From JBGOTP01 sp963717075 (GTDB lineage: Bacteria > Acidobacteriota > Vicinamibacteria > Vicinamibacterales > CAVVIG01): a DNA stretch of 64,000 nt. The stretch is from the NCBI GenBank assembly GCA_963717075.1, contig CAVQVI010000010.1:806001-870000 (forward strand). Reading direction: 5' to 3'. Under the pieces are notes generated by a model. The model made no database searches and was not told where the DNA came from. It saw nothing but the letters and a program-made list of their open reading frames with translations. Within the stretch, counting starts at the first letter, position 1; each line of letters starts with the position of its first letter. Below are positions 40,995 to 51,529 of this stretch, piece after piece. A program made the position numbers and the translations under genes.

Positions 40995-43280
40995 ATGCAG
41001 TTCCTCGAAGCGCTCAACCCAGAACAACGCGAAGCCGTTCTTCACCTCCGCGGACCGCTGCTCATTCTCGCCGGGGCCGGCTCTGGCAAGACACGGGTCA
41101 TCACGAGCCGCATCGCGTACCTCGTTGGCGATGGTCATGCCGAGCCACACCAGGTCCTTGCGGTCACGTTCACGAACAAAGCAGCCGAGGAGATGCGAGC
41201 GCGGGTCGAGTCACTGCTCGGCTCCGATTGCAGCCGCGTATGGGTGTCCACATTTCATGCTCTTTGTGCGAGGCTGCTCCGACGCGAGGCCCCCGCAATC
41301 GGGCTCTCACGCGACTTTGTCATCTACGACTCGTCTGACCAGCTGTCTGTCGTCAAACAGGCCCTCAAGGAGCTGCACATTGACGACAGCGTCGTTCAGC
41401 CTCGCGTCGCGCTTGCGCGAATCAGTCACGCCAAGAACAAGATGGAGAGCCCGGAGGCCATGGCGGCTTCCGCCGCCGGCTGGAGCCGTCGCGACGAGCA
41501 GATCTCCAGGGTGTACACCCATTACCTGAACGCCTTGCGAGATGCGAACGCGTTCGACTTCGACGATCTGCTGCTGAGAACGGTCGACCTTTTCGAGCAG
41601 TCCCAACAGGTGCGCTCAAAGTACGCGGAACAGTTTCGCTTCGTGATGGTGGATGAATACCAGGACACGAATCGGCCGCAGTACCTGCTCATTCGCCGCC
41701 TCGCCGAGGTCCACCGGAATCTGTGCGTTGTCGGCGATCCCGACCAGTCGATCTACAAGTGGCGGGGCGCCGACCTCCGCAATATTCTCGACTTCGAACA
41801 GGATTTTGGCGACGCTCGGATCGTGAAACTCGAACGGAACTACCGATCCACACAGATCATCCTCGACGCTGCCTCTGCGGTTATCAGCCAAAACCGGAAC
41901 CGCAAGGACAAGCATCTCTGGACGGACCGCAAGGGCGGCTCGCGCATCATGTATTTCCGCGGGGGCGACGATCTGGAAGAGGCGGATTTCATCACGCGAA
42001 CGGCGAGAACAGGTCTTGCCGAGGACGTAGATGCGACGGTTGCGGTGCTGTACCGCACAAACGCCCAATCGCGCACGATCGAGGACGCGCTGATGCGGGA
42101 AGGCCTCAGCTACAAGATCATCGGCGGCGTGCGTTTCTACGAGCGCAGGGAGATCAAGGATGCCTTGGCCTATATGCGCCTCGTCATCAATCCGCACGAC
42201 GATGTCAGCCTGCGGCGCGTGATCAATGTGCCGGCCCGCGGTATCGGAAAGGGCGTTCTGGAGAGCGTAGAGCAGTTCAAGAACGCGGCCGCCAGTTCCG
42301 ACGTCCATAACGACCTTCCGCTGCTTTCGGCGGGGCTCCACCCGACGCTCGCCGCCAACTCCTTGTGGGCGCAGATCGTTCACGGCCTCGAGGAACGAGC
42401 GTTCCCGCCGCGCGCAGCCGGCTCTCTCGCCGTGTTTCGGGATCTCATCGTGAATCTGACCCACGTTGCGCGGCAGGAATCGGTGTCGATTGCCCTCGGC
42501 AAGATGCTCGACCAGAGCGGCTACCTGCAAGACCTCCGCGACGACCGAAGCGAAGACGGCGAGGCTCGGATTGAGAACCTCGCCGAACTCGTCTCGGCCG
42601 CCCGAGAGTACGAAAGCCGCGAACAGGAGCCGTCTTTGGGGGGCTTCGTCGACCGTCTCTCACTTCTGTCCGAAGTCGACGAGGAGGAAGGGACACGCGA
42701 CGCCCGCATCTGGCTCATGACTCTGCACAGTGCCAAGGGTCTTGAATTCCCGACCGTCATTCTCGCCGGGCTCGAGGAGGGCCTGTTCCCCCACTCGCGC
42801 TCCAGCGACGACGAGGAAGAGCTCGAGGAAGAACGGCGGCTTTGTTACGTAGGAATGACCCGCGCGCGGCGTCATCTTGTGCTCACTGGTGCGGCGCGAC
42901 GTCGGGTGTTTGGCGAGTACCAATCGAGCGAGCCTTCACGTTTCATCGACGAAATCCCAGCTGACTTGCTGGACCGACAAACGTCGCCCGCCTCGCCGTA
43001 TCAGGGGAGCTTTGCGCATTACGAGTTCCGCACCAACCCGTACGGCCGCGGTCATCGCGGTGGTCGCACACGCGAGCAGGAGCCAAGGTACGCCTATGAG
43101 GACGAAGACCAGAGCGTTGGCGCGCTTCGGCCTGGCATGCGCGTGCGTCATCCGCAATTTGGTGTGGGAAGTGTGATCAGCGTCGAAGCCCTCGAAGACG
43201 ACACCAAGCTGGTCGTCCGCTTCAACGCCGTCGGGCAGAAGACGCTGCGTGCCAAGTTCGCCCGCCTCGAGCCTGCCTGA
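40995..43280 (+). CDS. pcrA: ATP-dependent DNA helicase PcrA/UvrD
   Basis: 761 residues. A superfamily 1 DNA helicase that acts in repair and clears proteins from DNA. Motifs: Walker A LILAGAGSGKTRVITSRIAYL, motif Ib VTFTNKAAEEMR, motif II FVMVDEYQDTN, motif III VVGDPDQSIYKWRGAD, motif IV KLERNYRST, motif V LMTLHSAKGLEFPTVI and motif VI RRLCYVGMTRARRHL. The C-terminal Tudor-like part ends GSVISVEALEDDTKLVVRF. ATG 40995 is chosen; TTG 40974 in the same frame is possible. Its 3' end overlaps the convergent lipoprotein gene by 59 bases. Confidence 0.94.
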   Translation: MQFLEALNPEQREAVLHLRGPLLILAGAGSGKTRVITSRIAYLVGDGHAEPHQVLAVTFTNKAAEEMRARVESLLGSDCSRVWVSTFHALCARLLRREAPAIGLSRDFVIYDSSDQLSVVKQALKELHIDDSVVQPRVALARISHAKNKMESPEAMAASAAGWSRRDEQISRVYTHYLNALRDANAFDFDDLLLRTVDLFEQSQQVRSKYAEQFRFVMVDEYQDTNRPQYLLIRRLAEVHRNLCVVGDPDQSIYKWRGADLRNILDFEQDFGDARIVKLERNYRSTQIILDAASAVISQNRNRKDKHLWTDRKGGSRIMYFRGGDDLEEADFITRTARTGLAEDVDATVAVLYRTNAQSRTIEDALMREGLSYKIIGGVRFYERREIKDALAYMRLVINPHDDVSLRRVINVPARGIGKGVLESVEQFKNAAASSDVHNDLPLLSAGLHPTLAANSLWAQIVHGLEERAFPPRAAGSLAVFRDLIVNLTHVARQESVSIALGKMLDQSGYLQDLRDDRSEDGEARIENLAELVSAAREYESREQEPSLGGFVDRLSLLSEVDEEEGTRDARIWLMTLHSAKGLEFPTVILAGLEEGLFPHSRSSDDEEELEEERRLCYVGMTRARRHLVLTGAARRRVFGEYQSSEPSRFIDEIPADLLDRQTSPASPYQGSFAHYEFRTNPYGRGHRGGRTREQEPRYAYEDEDQSVGALRPGMRVRHPQFGVGSVISVEALEDDTKLVVRFNAVGQKTLRAKFARLEPA

Positions 43281-43686
43281 CACGGACTTCAACCTTGGTG
43301 ACGATCCAGCGACGGGCTTCCTGGGGGCCCCCCGCGTTGCCCCGCGGCTCGCCGCGCTCGAGGGTGACGACCAGTGTCTTCTCAACGGCCTGACCGTCGG
43401 GCATCCTCACCGGCGCGGTGATCGTGACGGCCTTGCGGTGCTCATTCTCGACCGTGACAGTCGCGATCTCGAAATCGACGATGATGCCCTGCTCGAGCGG
43501 CTCGAATGTGACGGTCGCGAGGCTCTCGAGCGCCGTCTTGTCGCGCAGCCTGGCGGCGGCGAAGAACTGATCGAGAATGGAACGCTCCGGAGGGACGCTG
43601 CAGGCCGAAGCCAGGAGGGTCACGATGCCAAGCGCCACAAGTGCGAGTAGGCCCGTGTGCCGCCTACGCCTGTGGCTGGGGGACAT
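43222..43686 (-). CDS. Putative small lipoprotein
   Basis: 154 residues. The N-terminus has a basic start (SHRRRRH), a hydrophobic run and a lipobox-like LLASACS, suggesting lipid modification of Cys29. The mature part has a helix (ERSILDQFFAAARLRDKTALESLA) and beta-type stretches (GIIVDFEIATVTVENEHRKAVTITAPV). I do not recognise the family. The gene is immediately downstream of gyrA (1-base overlap of its ATG with the gyrA stop) and overlaps pcrA on the other strand by 59 bases. Existence is likely because of the clear lipobox. Confidence 0.6.
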   Translation of the reverse strand: MSPSHRRRRHTGLLALVALGIVTLLASACSVPPERSILDQFFAAARLRDKTALESLATVTFEPLEQGIIVDFEIATVTVENEHRKAVTITAPVRMPDGQAVEKTLVVTLERGEPRGNAGGPQEARRWIVTKVEVRVRQARGGRTWHAASSARRR

Positions 43687-46172
43687 CAGGCTTCCGGCGT
43701 TTCGGATTCCTCTTCCTTTTCGACGAGCCGTGCGATCGACACGACCTTGTCATCGCCTGCGATGTCTATGAGTGTGACGCCCTGGGTCGCCCGCCCGATG
43801 GCACGCACGTTATTTGCCTGCATTCGTACAATCATCCCTTGTTGCGTCATGAGCAGGAATTCGTCGCCCTCCTGCACGTACGCGACGCCAACGACCGGGC
43901 CATTGCGCTCGCTGGTGGCGATGTTGATGATACCCACGCCACCCCGGGATTGAACTCGGTACTCCTCAATCTCCGTCCGCTTACCGTATCCATGCTCGGT
44001 TACGGTGAGCAGCGTGCCCCCAGGCTTCACCACCTCCATGGCAACGACGTAGTCGGCGTCGCGAAGTGTGATGCCGCGCACCCCGTACGCCGTCCTTCCC
44101 ATCGCGCGCACGTCGGTTTCCGCGAACCGAATGGCCATGCCGGCCCTGGTGCCAATGAAGACTTCGGCAGTGCCGTCGCTGATCTGGGCGGCGATGACCG
44201 CATCGCCCTCTTCGATCCCCATCGCAATGATGCCGCCCGCCCGGGGATTGCTGAATGCTGAAAGGGCCGTCTTCTTGACCACTCCTTTGCGTGATCCCAT
44301 GACGACAAACCTGGTGTCGTCGAATTCCTTCACGGCCAGGAGTGCCGCGATTCGCTCTCCTTCGTCCATCGACACAAGGTTGGCGATCGACTTGCCCTTC
44401 CCGCCGGGACCCACGTCGGGAATCTCGTGGACCTTGAGCCAGTACGCGCGCCCTCGGTCCGAGAAAATCATGATGTAGGCGTGCGTCGAGGCGACGAACA
44501 GGTGACTCACGAAGTCCTCGTCGCGCGTGCGCATCCCGATGCGCCCTTTGCCACCTCGGCGCTGGTTGCGGTACGTCGAGATCGCAGTCCGCTTGATGTA
44601 CCCGGTGTTACTGACGGTGATCGCCATGTCTTCCTCAGCGATCAGATCCTCCACGTTGATCTCGCCAGTCGCATCGATGATCTCCGTACGCCGCTCATCG
44701 CCGTACTTGTGGCGAATCTCCTTCAGCTCGTCTGCGATAATCTGCATGAGCAGCCGTTCGCTGGCGAGAATCGCCCGGAGTCGCTCGATCGTCTTCAGCA
44801 GCTCCGCCAACTCATCGAGAATCTTCTGGCGCTCCAGCCCGGTCAGGCGCTGGAGCTGCATGTCGAGAATTGCTTGTGACTGGACTTGGGACAGCCCAAA
44901 CTGCGCTATGAGGCCGTCGCGCGCTTCCGGCACGGTCTTCGAACCACGGATCAGCGTGATCACCGCGTCGAGGTGATCGAGCGCAATCTTCAGCCCTTCC
45001 AGAATGTGATACCGCGCCTCGGCCTTCCGGAGTTCGAACTCCGTTCGTCGACGAACCACTTCCTGGCGGAACTCCACGAAGCTCTCGATGAGCTCGAGAA
45101 GGTTCATCACCTTCGGGCGCCCGCCGACAATGGCGAGCATGATGATCCCGAAACTGAGCTGCAATTGCGTGTGCTTGTAGAGGTTGTTGAGCACGACCTC
45201 AGGCACTTCGCCCCGTTTCAGCTCGATGACGATCCGCATCCCCTCGCGATCGGATTCGTCTCGCAGGTCAGAAATTCCTTCGATCGTCTTCTCTCGAACG
45301 AGCTCGGCAATCCGTTCGACGAGCTTCGCCTTGTTGACCTGGTACGGAATCTCCGTGACGATGATCGACTGCCGGTCGCCCTTCTTATTTGTCTCGACCG
45401 CGGACTTCGCGCGCATCAGGATGGAGCCGCGTCCCGTCGTGTGCGCCTGGACGGCACCCTGCCGGCCGACGATTTGACCGGCGGTCGGGAAGTCCGGACC
45501 AGGGATCAGACGAATGAGGCTGCGCAGCTTGTCGGCGGTACTTGGCCGCGCCGTCATATCTGAGAAGTACGTGTTCTCGATCAGCCAGAGGCAGCCGTCA
45601 ATCACCTCGCGCAGATTGTGTGGCGGAACGTTGGTCGCCATCCCCACAGCGATGCCGGCCGATCCGTTGACGAGCAGGTTGGGAAACGGTGCAGGAAGCA
45701 CCGTTGGTTCTTCTGTGGTCTCGTCGTAGTTCGGTACGAAATCAACCGTGTCTTTGTCGAGGTCCGCCATCATGTCGTCGGCGAGCGACTGCAGGCGCGC
45801 CTCGGTGTAACGCATGGCGGCTGGAGGATCGCCGTCGACCGAGCCGAAATTACCCTGCCCGTCGACAATCGGGTAGCGCATGTTGAAGTCTTGCGCCAGC
45901 CGCACCAGCGTGTCGTAGATCGACTGATCACCATGCGGATGGAAATTGCCCATCACTTCGCCGACGATCTTCGCGCATTTGCGGTACCCGCGCGTGGACG
46001 ACAAACCCATCGCTTTCATGCCGTACAGCACACGACGATGGGCTGGCTTGAGCCCATCGCGTGCGTCGGGCAGCGCTCGTCCAATGATCACGCTCATGGC
46101 GTAATCCATGTACGAACGCTTCATTTCGTCTTCGATATTGACGGGGTGCTGGGTGGCGGCGAATTCCGTCAT
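43686..46172 (-). CDS. gyrA: DNA gyrase subunit A
   Basis: 828 residues. With GyrB it introduces negative supercoils into DNA. Motifs: YAMSVIIGRALPDARDGLKP near the start, HPHGDQSIYDTLVRLAQDF, and PAAMRYTEARL with the catalytic Tyr. The C-terminal propeller carries the GyrA box NQRRGGKGRIG, which distinguishes gyrase from topoisomerase IV. Intact frame. gyrB lies just upstream on the same strand (4-base gap), with dnaN and dnaA beyond it. Confidence 0.97.
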   Translation of the reverse strand: MTEFAATQHPVNIEDEMKRSYMDYAMSVIIGRALPDARDGLKPAHRRVLYGMKAMGLSSTRGYRKCAKIVGEVMGNFHPHGDQSIYDTLVRLAQDFNMRYPIVDGQGNFGSVDGDPPAAMRYTEARLQSLADDMMADLDKDTVDFVPNYDETTEEPTVLPAPFPNLLVNGSAGIAVGMATNVPPHNLREVIDGCLWLIENTYFSDMTARPSTADKLRSLIRLIPGPDFPTAGQIVGRQGAVQAHTTGRGSILMRAKSAVETNKKGDRQSIIVTEIPYQVNKAKLVERIAELVREKTIEGISDLRDESDREGMRIVIELKRGEVPEVVLNNLYKHTQLQLSFGIIMLAIVGGRPKVMNLLELIESFVEFRQEVVRRRTEFELRKAEARYHILEGLKIALDHLDAVITLIRGSKTVPEARDGLIAQFGLSQVQSQAILDMQLQRLTGLERQKILDELAELLKTIERLRAILASERLLMQIIADELKEIRHKYGDERRTEIIDATGEINVEDLIAEEDMAITVSNTGYIKRTAISTYRNQRRGGKGRIGMRTRDEDFVSHLFVASTHAYIMIFSDRGRAYWLKVHEIPDVGPGGKGKSIANLVSMDEGERIAALLAVKEFDDTRFVVMGSRKGVVKKTALSAFSNPRAGGIIAMGIEEGDAVIAAQISDGTAEVFIGTRAGMAIRFAETDVRAMGRTAYGVRGITLRDADYVVAMEVVKPGGTLLTVTEHGYGKRTEIEEYRVQSRGGVGIINIATSERNGPVVGVAYVQEGDEFLLMTQQGMIVRMQANNVRAIGRATQGVTLIDIAGDDKVVSIARLVEKEEESETPEA

Positions 46173-46175
46173 GCT

Positions 46176-48726
46176 CTACACGTCAAGGTTTTTCACGTCC
46201 AGCGCATTGTCCTCGATGAACTTCCGGCGAGGCTCAACCTGATCGCCCATGAGCGTCGTAAACATCAGGTCCGCTTCGGTGTGGTCCTCGGCGCGCACCT
46301 GCAACAGCGTGCGCACGGCCGGATCCATGGTCGTTGCCCATAGCTGGTCGGGATTCATCTCACCGAGGCCCTTGTAGCGGTTGACCGCAACGCCCTTCTT
46401 GCCCGCAGCGATGAAGAACTCGACCAATTCCTCCGATGATCGGAGGGTGACATCGGGTGGCTTTGCCGTTCTGCCGGCGGGCGCGATCTCGTCCCCGTCG
46501 TCGGGGGCTTGCCCCGCCGTTGACACAATGAGATCACCGAGGAGCTTCGGCATGTCGCGCTGATTCGCCAACAGCGTCCGGTACTCCCCGGCCGTGACAA
46601 AATCGACCCCAATCGTGTGCTGGCGCGGGTACCCACCCGTCCGATCCTCGACCTGCAGCAAATATCGGTTGTGCTCTTCATCGCGCTGCACCGTCACGGA
46701 CCGCTGGGGCGAACTGAGAGAGTCCGCCAGCCCGTCCAGCTTGTGCTTGTCGGCGAAGTACTCACGATCGGCGCCCGCTGCGACGAGCGCTTCGACGATC
46801 TCGTGCGGGTGGCCGCGTCGCTCGACGACTTCGAGCAATTTCTGGTGCGTGATCAGCTTGTGAAGGAGCCTTTCGAGCTGCGCGCCAGAAATCTCGACAC
46901 CGCTCGCCACAATCTTCACCGAACGGGCTTCGGTGGCGCGCTTGATGAGGAACGCGTCGAGTTCACGTTCGTCCTTGATGTACGTTTCACTCTTGCCCCG
47001 CTTGGCACGAAAAAGCGGCGGTTGGGCGATATAGACGTACCCGTTCTCGATGACCTTGGGCAGTTGGCGATAGAAAAACGTCAACAACAGGGTCCGAATG
47101 TGCGACCCGTCGACGTCCGCATCCGTCATGATGATGATGCGGTGGTACCGCAGTTTCGACAGGTCGAAGTCCTCAGCACCGATGCCGCAGCCAAGTGCCA
47201 CGATCATCGTTCTGATTTCCTCGCTACTGAGCATCTTGTCAAAGCGCGCTTTTTCTACGTTGAGGATCTTTCCCTTCAGCGGCAGGATCGCCTGAAATCG
47301 CCGGTCCCGCCCTTGCTTGGCCGACCCACCCGCCGACTCACCTTCGACGATGTAGAGCTCGCTCAGGGCAGGATCTCGCTCCTGACAATCAGCGAGTTTG
47401 CCGGGTAGGGAACTCCCGTCGAGCGCGCCTTTCCTCCGGACGAGGTCGCGAGCCTTCCGGGCGGCCTCCCTGGCGCGCGCCGCTTCGATCACCTTCCCGA
47501 CAATCCGCTTCGCAATCGCCGGATTTTCTTCGAGAAGGGCACTCAGTTTGTCATTGACGATGGCCTCGACGATGCCCTTTACCTCGGTGTTGCCGAGCTT
47601 CGTCTTGGTCTGCCCCTCAAACTGCGGGTGGGGAATTTTGACACTGATAACCGCCGTCAATCCCTCGCGAATGTCTTCGCCCGTGATGCTCTCTTTCAGA
47701 TCTTTCGAGAGACTGTTCTTCGCAGCGTACGAGTTGATCGTGCGCGTCATCGCTGAACGAAAACCCGAGAGGTGAGTGCCGCCTTCGTGCGTGTTGATAT
47801 TGTTCGCGAAGGTATAAATCATCTCGGCATAGCCGTCATTCCACTGCAGCGCGATCTCCGCATCGATGCCGTCCTTGTCGCCACGCATGTAGATCGGCTT
47901 CTCGTTGACGGCGACTTTGTTCTTGTTCAGGTGCGTGACGAACGAAGCGATGCCACCTTCGTAATGGAATTTGTGGCTCTTGCCGTCTCGTTCATCGTCG
48001 AGCGTGATGACGATGCCGCCGTTCAAGAAACGCGAGTTCGCGAAGGCGCTGCGCGAGCGTGTCGAAACTGAGGACCGTTGTTTCAAAAATATCCGGGTCT
48101 GGTTTGAATGTGACTTTCGTCCCACGCCTCTTGGTGGTGCCGGTGACTTCGAGTTCTCCGATTGGCGTTCCGCGCTCATACGACTGCTGGTAAGCGTGAC
48201 CGTTGCGCCAGATTTCGAGGTCCAGCGTTTCCGACAGCGCGTTCACCACGGAAACACCCACTCCGTGCAAGCCCCCGGAGACTTTGTAGCTCTCGTTGTC
48301 GAACTTGCCGCCGGCGTGCAGGACCGTCAGAACGACTTCTGCGGCCGATTTCCCGCTCGCGTGGCGGTCGACGGGAATACCTCGACCGTTGTCGATGACG
48401 GTGACGGACCCATCGATGTGTATGGTGACGTTGACCTGATCGCAAAAGCCCGCGAGCGCTTCATCGATCGAATTATCGACAACCTCATAGACCAGGTGAT
48501 GCAGACCGGACGGACCAGTCGACCCGATGTACATCGCGGGCCGTTTGCGGACTGCTTCAAGACCCTCTAGAACCTTGATCTTGTCGGCAGAGTACTCGGC
48601 GACGTCCTCGGCCGTGCCATGGCCGTTATTGGTGCCGACGGGTTCGGTCACCTCCGCTCTGTGGGCTCGGGTAGTGTCATTGGCTTCGTCGTGGTCGCTC
48701 TGGTTCACGTTTCCCTGTTCTCGCAA
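46176..48726 (-). CDS. gyrB: DNA gyrase subunit B (one frame break)
   Basis: 849 residues when one base in the run GTTCAAG (48021-48027, reverse of CTTGAAC) is ignored. It is the ATPase subunit of gyrase. N-terminal: RPAMYIGSTG, VYEVVDNSIDEALAG and GGLHGVGVSVVNALS; the break falls after QRLRELAFL and resumes NGGIVITLDDERDG, as in complete GyrB proteins. TOPRIM: YIVEGESAGGSAKQGRD and TDADVDGSHIRTLLL; C-terminus NALDVKNLDV. Without the break the gene would give only a 244-residue fragment and the cell would lack gyrase, so either the extra base is an error or a +1 shift occurs. Start ATG 48726. Confidence 0.9.
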
Positions 48727-48765
48727 TCTTGGTCAACCCCTCAACTCATCGTCACATCGAAGGGT

Positions 48766-49875
48766 TCATACGCGCATCGGCATGATGACATACGTATATT
48801 CGTAGCCCTCGGCTCCGACCGGCATCATGACGGCCTGGCTCACTTCGTCTTTCAACTCGAGCGCAACCGTATCAGTGGTCACGGCAGAGAGAAAGTCGAG
48901 GACATATTGGGCATTGAAGCAGATCTGCATGGCCTGCCCTGAATAGTCTACAGGGAGGGTCTCTTTCGCTTCGCCAAGTTCTGGGCTACTCGAACTCACA
49001 TCGACTCTGCCTTTGTCAATTTGAAACTTGACCGCACGAGACCGTTCGCTCGATAGAAGCGCAACACGCTTGACGGCATTCGTGAGGCGGTCCCGCTCGA
49101 ACTCGATGTGTTTGTCGTTCCCCTTGGGGATGACCCTCTCATAAGCCGGAAACTGCCCGTCGATCATCCGAGAGATCAACGTTCGGCCGCCGACATCGAA
49201 GAATAGATGATTCTCACCATGCTCAAACGTGATGTCGCCGTCGCTCTCCGCCAGCAATCTCGTCAGCTCTCCAAGCGTCTTCTTTGGCAATATTGGCTTG
49301 CGTTCCTCACCGTTCTTTCCTTTCCCGTCACGCTTGGCGGTCACGAGTGCCAGACGGTGCCCATCCGTCGCAACGAGGGTCATGGCGTCAGAGCGAAGTA
49401 CGAACAGCGCACCGTTGAGAAAATAGCGCGTGTCTTCACCCGTAATGGCAAATTGCGTCTTGGCCACCATTTCCTTCAGCGCTGCGCGCGGCAATGTGGT
49501 GACTGCCTTGCCGGCCGCTTCCGGCAAGGTTGGAAAATCCTCTCGGGGAAGTGTTGGCATCCGAGATTCGAACCGGTCAGCCGCGATCTTCACGCCGTTC
49601 TTCTCCTCCGAAACTCGAATGTCGGTTTCAGGGAGTGACCTCACAATCTCATAGAGTTTCTTGGCCGGTACAGTGAGTGATCCGGGCTTGCTGACAGACG
49701 CTTCGCATTTGCTCCGGAGCGCAACCTCGAGATCCGTGGCGAGAAAGTGAAGTTCGTTGTCCTTAGCCTCGATCAGCACGTTGGCCAAGATGGGAATAGT
49801 GTTCTTTCGCTCGACGATTCCTTGAAAAAGCTGCAGTTCCCGCACAAGGTCGTTCTTGCGGACGACAAATTCCAT
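48766..49875 (-). CDS. dnaN: DNA polymerase III beta sliding clamp
   Basis: 369 residues. The ring-shaped processivity factor of DNA polymerase III. It opens MEFVVRKNDLVRELQLFQGIVERKNTIPILANVLIEAKD and shows ATDLEVALRSKCEA, FESRMPTLPREDFPTLPE and the C-terminal end YTYVIMPMRV typical of DnaN. Complete. It lies between dnaA and gyrB on the same strand; a promoter candidate is seen upstream at 49951-49978. Confidence 0.95.
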   Translation of the reverse strand: MEFVVRKNDLVRELQLFQGIVERKNTIPILANVLIEAKDNELHFLATDLEVALRSKCEASVSKPGSLTVPAKKLYEIVRSLPETDIRVSEEKNGVKIAADRFESRMPTLPREDFPTLPEAAGKAVTTLPRAALKEMVAKTQFAITGEDTRYFLNGALFVLRSDAMTLVATDGHRLALVTAKRDGKGKNGEERKPILPKKTLGELTRLLAESDGDITFEHGENHLFFDVGGRTLISRMIDGQFPAYERVIPKGNDKHIEFERDRLTNAVKRVALLSSERSRAVKFQIDKGRVDVSSSSPELGEAKETLPVDYSGQAMQICFNAQYVLDFLSAVTTDTVALELKDEVSQAVMMPVGAEGYEYTYVIMPMRV

Positions 49876-49950
49876 AGATGTGCTGACCTCTAAAACAGCG
49901 GGATCTTGAGCCGAAATCCCCTAAGAATAAGGAGAGTTTGAGACAACAAA

Positions 49951-49978
49951 AGTATATAGGATTAGAGGGTCTGTTGAA
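49951..49978 (-). promoter_or_regulatory. Candidate promoter of dnaN
   Basis: On the minus strand a -35-like TTCAAC (49973-49978) is followed after 16 bases by a -10-like TATACT (49951-49956), about 75 bases before the dnaN ATG. The region is clearly A/T-rich, unlike the coding surroundings. It is inferred from consensus only. Confidence 0.45.
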
Positions 49979-50019
49979 AAGGGAAACAAACCCGTTAATT
50001 CTTATTTTTGAGTGATTTA

Positions 50020-50136
50020 GGGTGTGTAAAAAACATGAACGAAAACCCGCGCTTTCGTATGGATTGAGGAGGGGGAAACACCTGCACAGTTTTTCCGCAA
50101 GGGAGGATCAGTTCACCTGTGGAAAAGGAGAGACTG
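50020..50136. other. A/T-rich dnaA-dnaN intergenic region with one TGTGGAAAA box
   Basis: The gap between dnaA and dnaN holds an A/T-rich tract (about 49940-50040) and one TGTGGAAAA element at 50118-50126, the same 9-mer that occurs as inverted copies upstream of dnaA. Such gaps often form part of a two-part origin. I saw no gene here. Confidence 0.45.
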
Positions 50137-51474
50137 TCAGCGGAATCCTTCGAGAAAATGGCCTATCTGAGTGTTGAAATCCGCGTCCTTTTTTCGCAGG
50201 TCCTCAACTTTGCGTATTGAGTGAATGACCGTCGAGTGATGCTTGCCTCCAAAGCTACGGCCAATCTCCGGCAGAGAAGCGTGTGTGAGCGACTTGCAGA
50301 GGTACATCGCGATCTGGCGAGGCATGGCGATGGATTTGGAGTTGTTGCGCGACTTCAGTTCAGCCATCTTCAGGTTGTAGTAGTCGGCCACGAACTTCTG
50401 AATGACCTCGATAGTGATCGCCTTTTCCTCATGGTCAAGGATGTTTCGAAGCACTTCTTGAGCGAGAGGGAGCGAGATTTCCTGTCCTGTGAGGGACGCA
50501 TACGCAATCAACCGGATGAGCGAGCCCTCGAGCTCCCGGATATTCGATTTGATTCGCCCGGCGATGTAGATGGCTACATCGTCAGGCAACGGTACCGTTT
50601 CGGCATCCGCTTTCTTCTTGAGAATAGCGATTCGCGTCTCGAGATCGGGCGATTGAATATCTGCGATCAATCCCCACTCGAATCGCGATCGAAGCCGTTC
50701 CTCGAGCTGTGGAATCTCATGCGGGGGGCAGTCGCTGCTGATGACGATCTGCTTCTGCGAGTCGTACAAGGCATTGAACGTGTGGAAGAACTCTGTCTGT
50801 GTTCCTTCTTTTCCCGCGATGAATTGGACATCATCGACAAGGAGCACATCGACGGTGCGATATCGTTCGCGGAAATCAATGATGCGGTCGTAGCGAACGG
50901 CGTTGATCATTTCGTTCATGAACCGTTCGGCTGAAATGTAGGTCAACTTCGAATTGAGGTCGTGCCGAAGGACGTACTGACCAACTGCGTGCATGAGATG
51001 CGTCTTTCCGAGCCCCACGCCGCCGTAAATAAAAAGAGGGTTATATGATCGCGAGGGAGCTTCTGCAACAGCCCGGCACGCTGCGTGGGCGAATTGATTC
51101 GAAGACCCGACGATAAAGCTATCGAACGTGTACCGCGGATTGAGACCCGCAGCACCAGGTGTGCCCGCGGCAACGCTTGGCGGTGTCACCTCGAGGACGA
51201 CGGCCTCCTCGGGACTGAGCGGAATCCCGATGTCAAGTGGGACTTCAGCGACGAAATCAACCTCGAGATCGCCTCGCTTGAGCTCGTCGAGCGCCTCGCC
51301 AATGACGCCAGAGTAATGCTTGGTCAGCCAGTCCTTGAACAGCGGGTTAGGCACGCGAACGGTGACCGCCGCAGCGTTTTCATTGAGAAAACTGGTAGGC
51401 TTGAACCAGGTGTAGAAACTATGGCGGTTCACCTTGGTCTCCACCTTGGCGAGAATCTGATCCCAGAGGTTCAT
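50137..51474 (-). CDS. dnaA: Chromosomal replication initiator protein DnaA
   Basis: 445 residues from ATG 51474. The open frame extends to a TTG at 51525, but MNLWDQILAKVE is the usual start of domain I. Domain III has the AAA+ motifs PLFIYGGVGLGKTHLMHAVGQY (Walker A), LLVDDVQFIAGKEGTQTEFFH (Walker B) and RLRSRFEWGLIADIQ; domain IV has the DNA-binding signature SFGGKHHSTVIHSIRKVE. It initiates replication by binding DnaA boxes at oriC. Complete. The gene order dnaA-dnaN-gyrB-gyrA on one strand is the common bacterial arrangement. Confidence 0.97.
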   Translation of the reverse strand: MNLWDQILAKVETKVNRHSFYTWFKPTSFLNENAAAVTVRVPNPLFKDWLTKHYSGVIGEALDELKRGDLEVDFVAEVPLDIGIPLSPEEAVVLEVTPPSVAAGTPGAAGLNPRYTFDSFIVGSSNQFAHAACRAVAEAPSRSYNPLFIYGGVGLGKTHLMHAVGQYVLRHDLNSKLTYISAERFMNEMINAVRYDRIIDFRERYRTVDVLLVDDVQFIAGKEGTQTEFFHTFNALYDSQKQIVISSDCPPHEIPQLEERLRSRFEWGLIADIQSPDLETRIAILKKKADAETVPLPDDVAIYIAGRIKSNIRELEGSLIRLIAYASLTGQEISLPLAQEVLRNILDHEEKAITIEVIQKFVADYYNLKMAELKSRNNSKSIAMPRQIAMYLCKSLTHASLPEIGRSFGGKHHSTVIHSIRKVEDLRKKDADFNTQIGHFLEGFR

Positions 51475-51529
51475 TTCATTCAGAAATTCAGCACTTGGAC
51501 GGGTTTCACCCTGCCCAAAACGCAAATTT

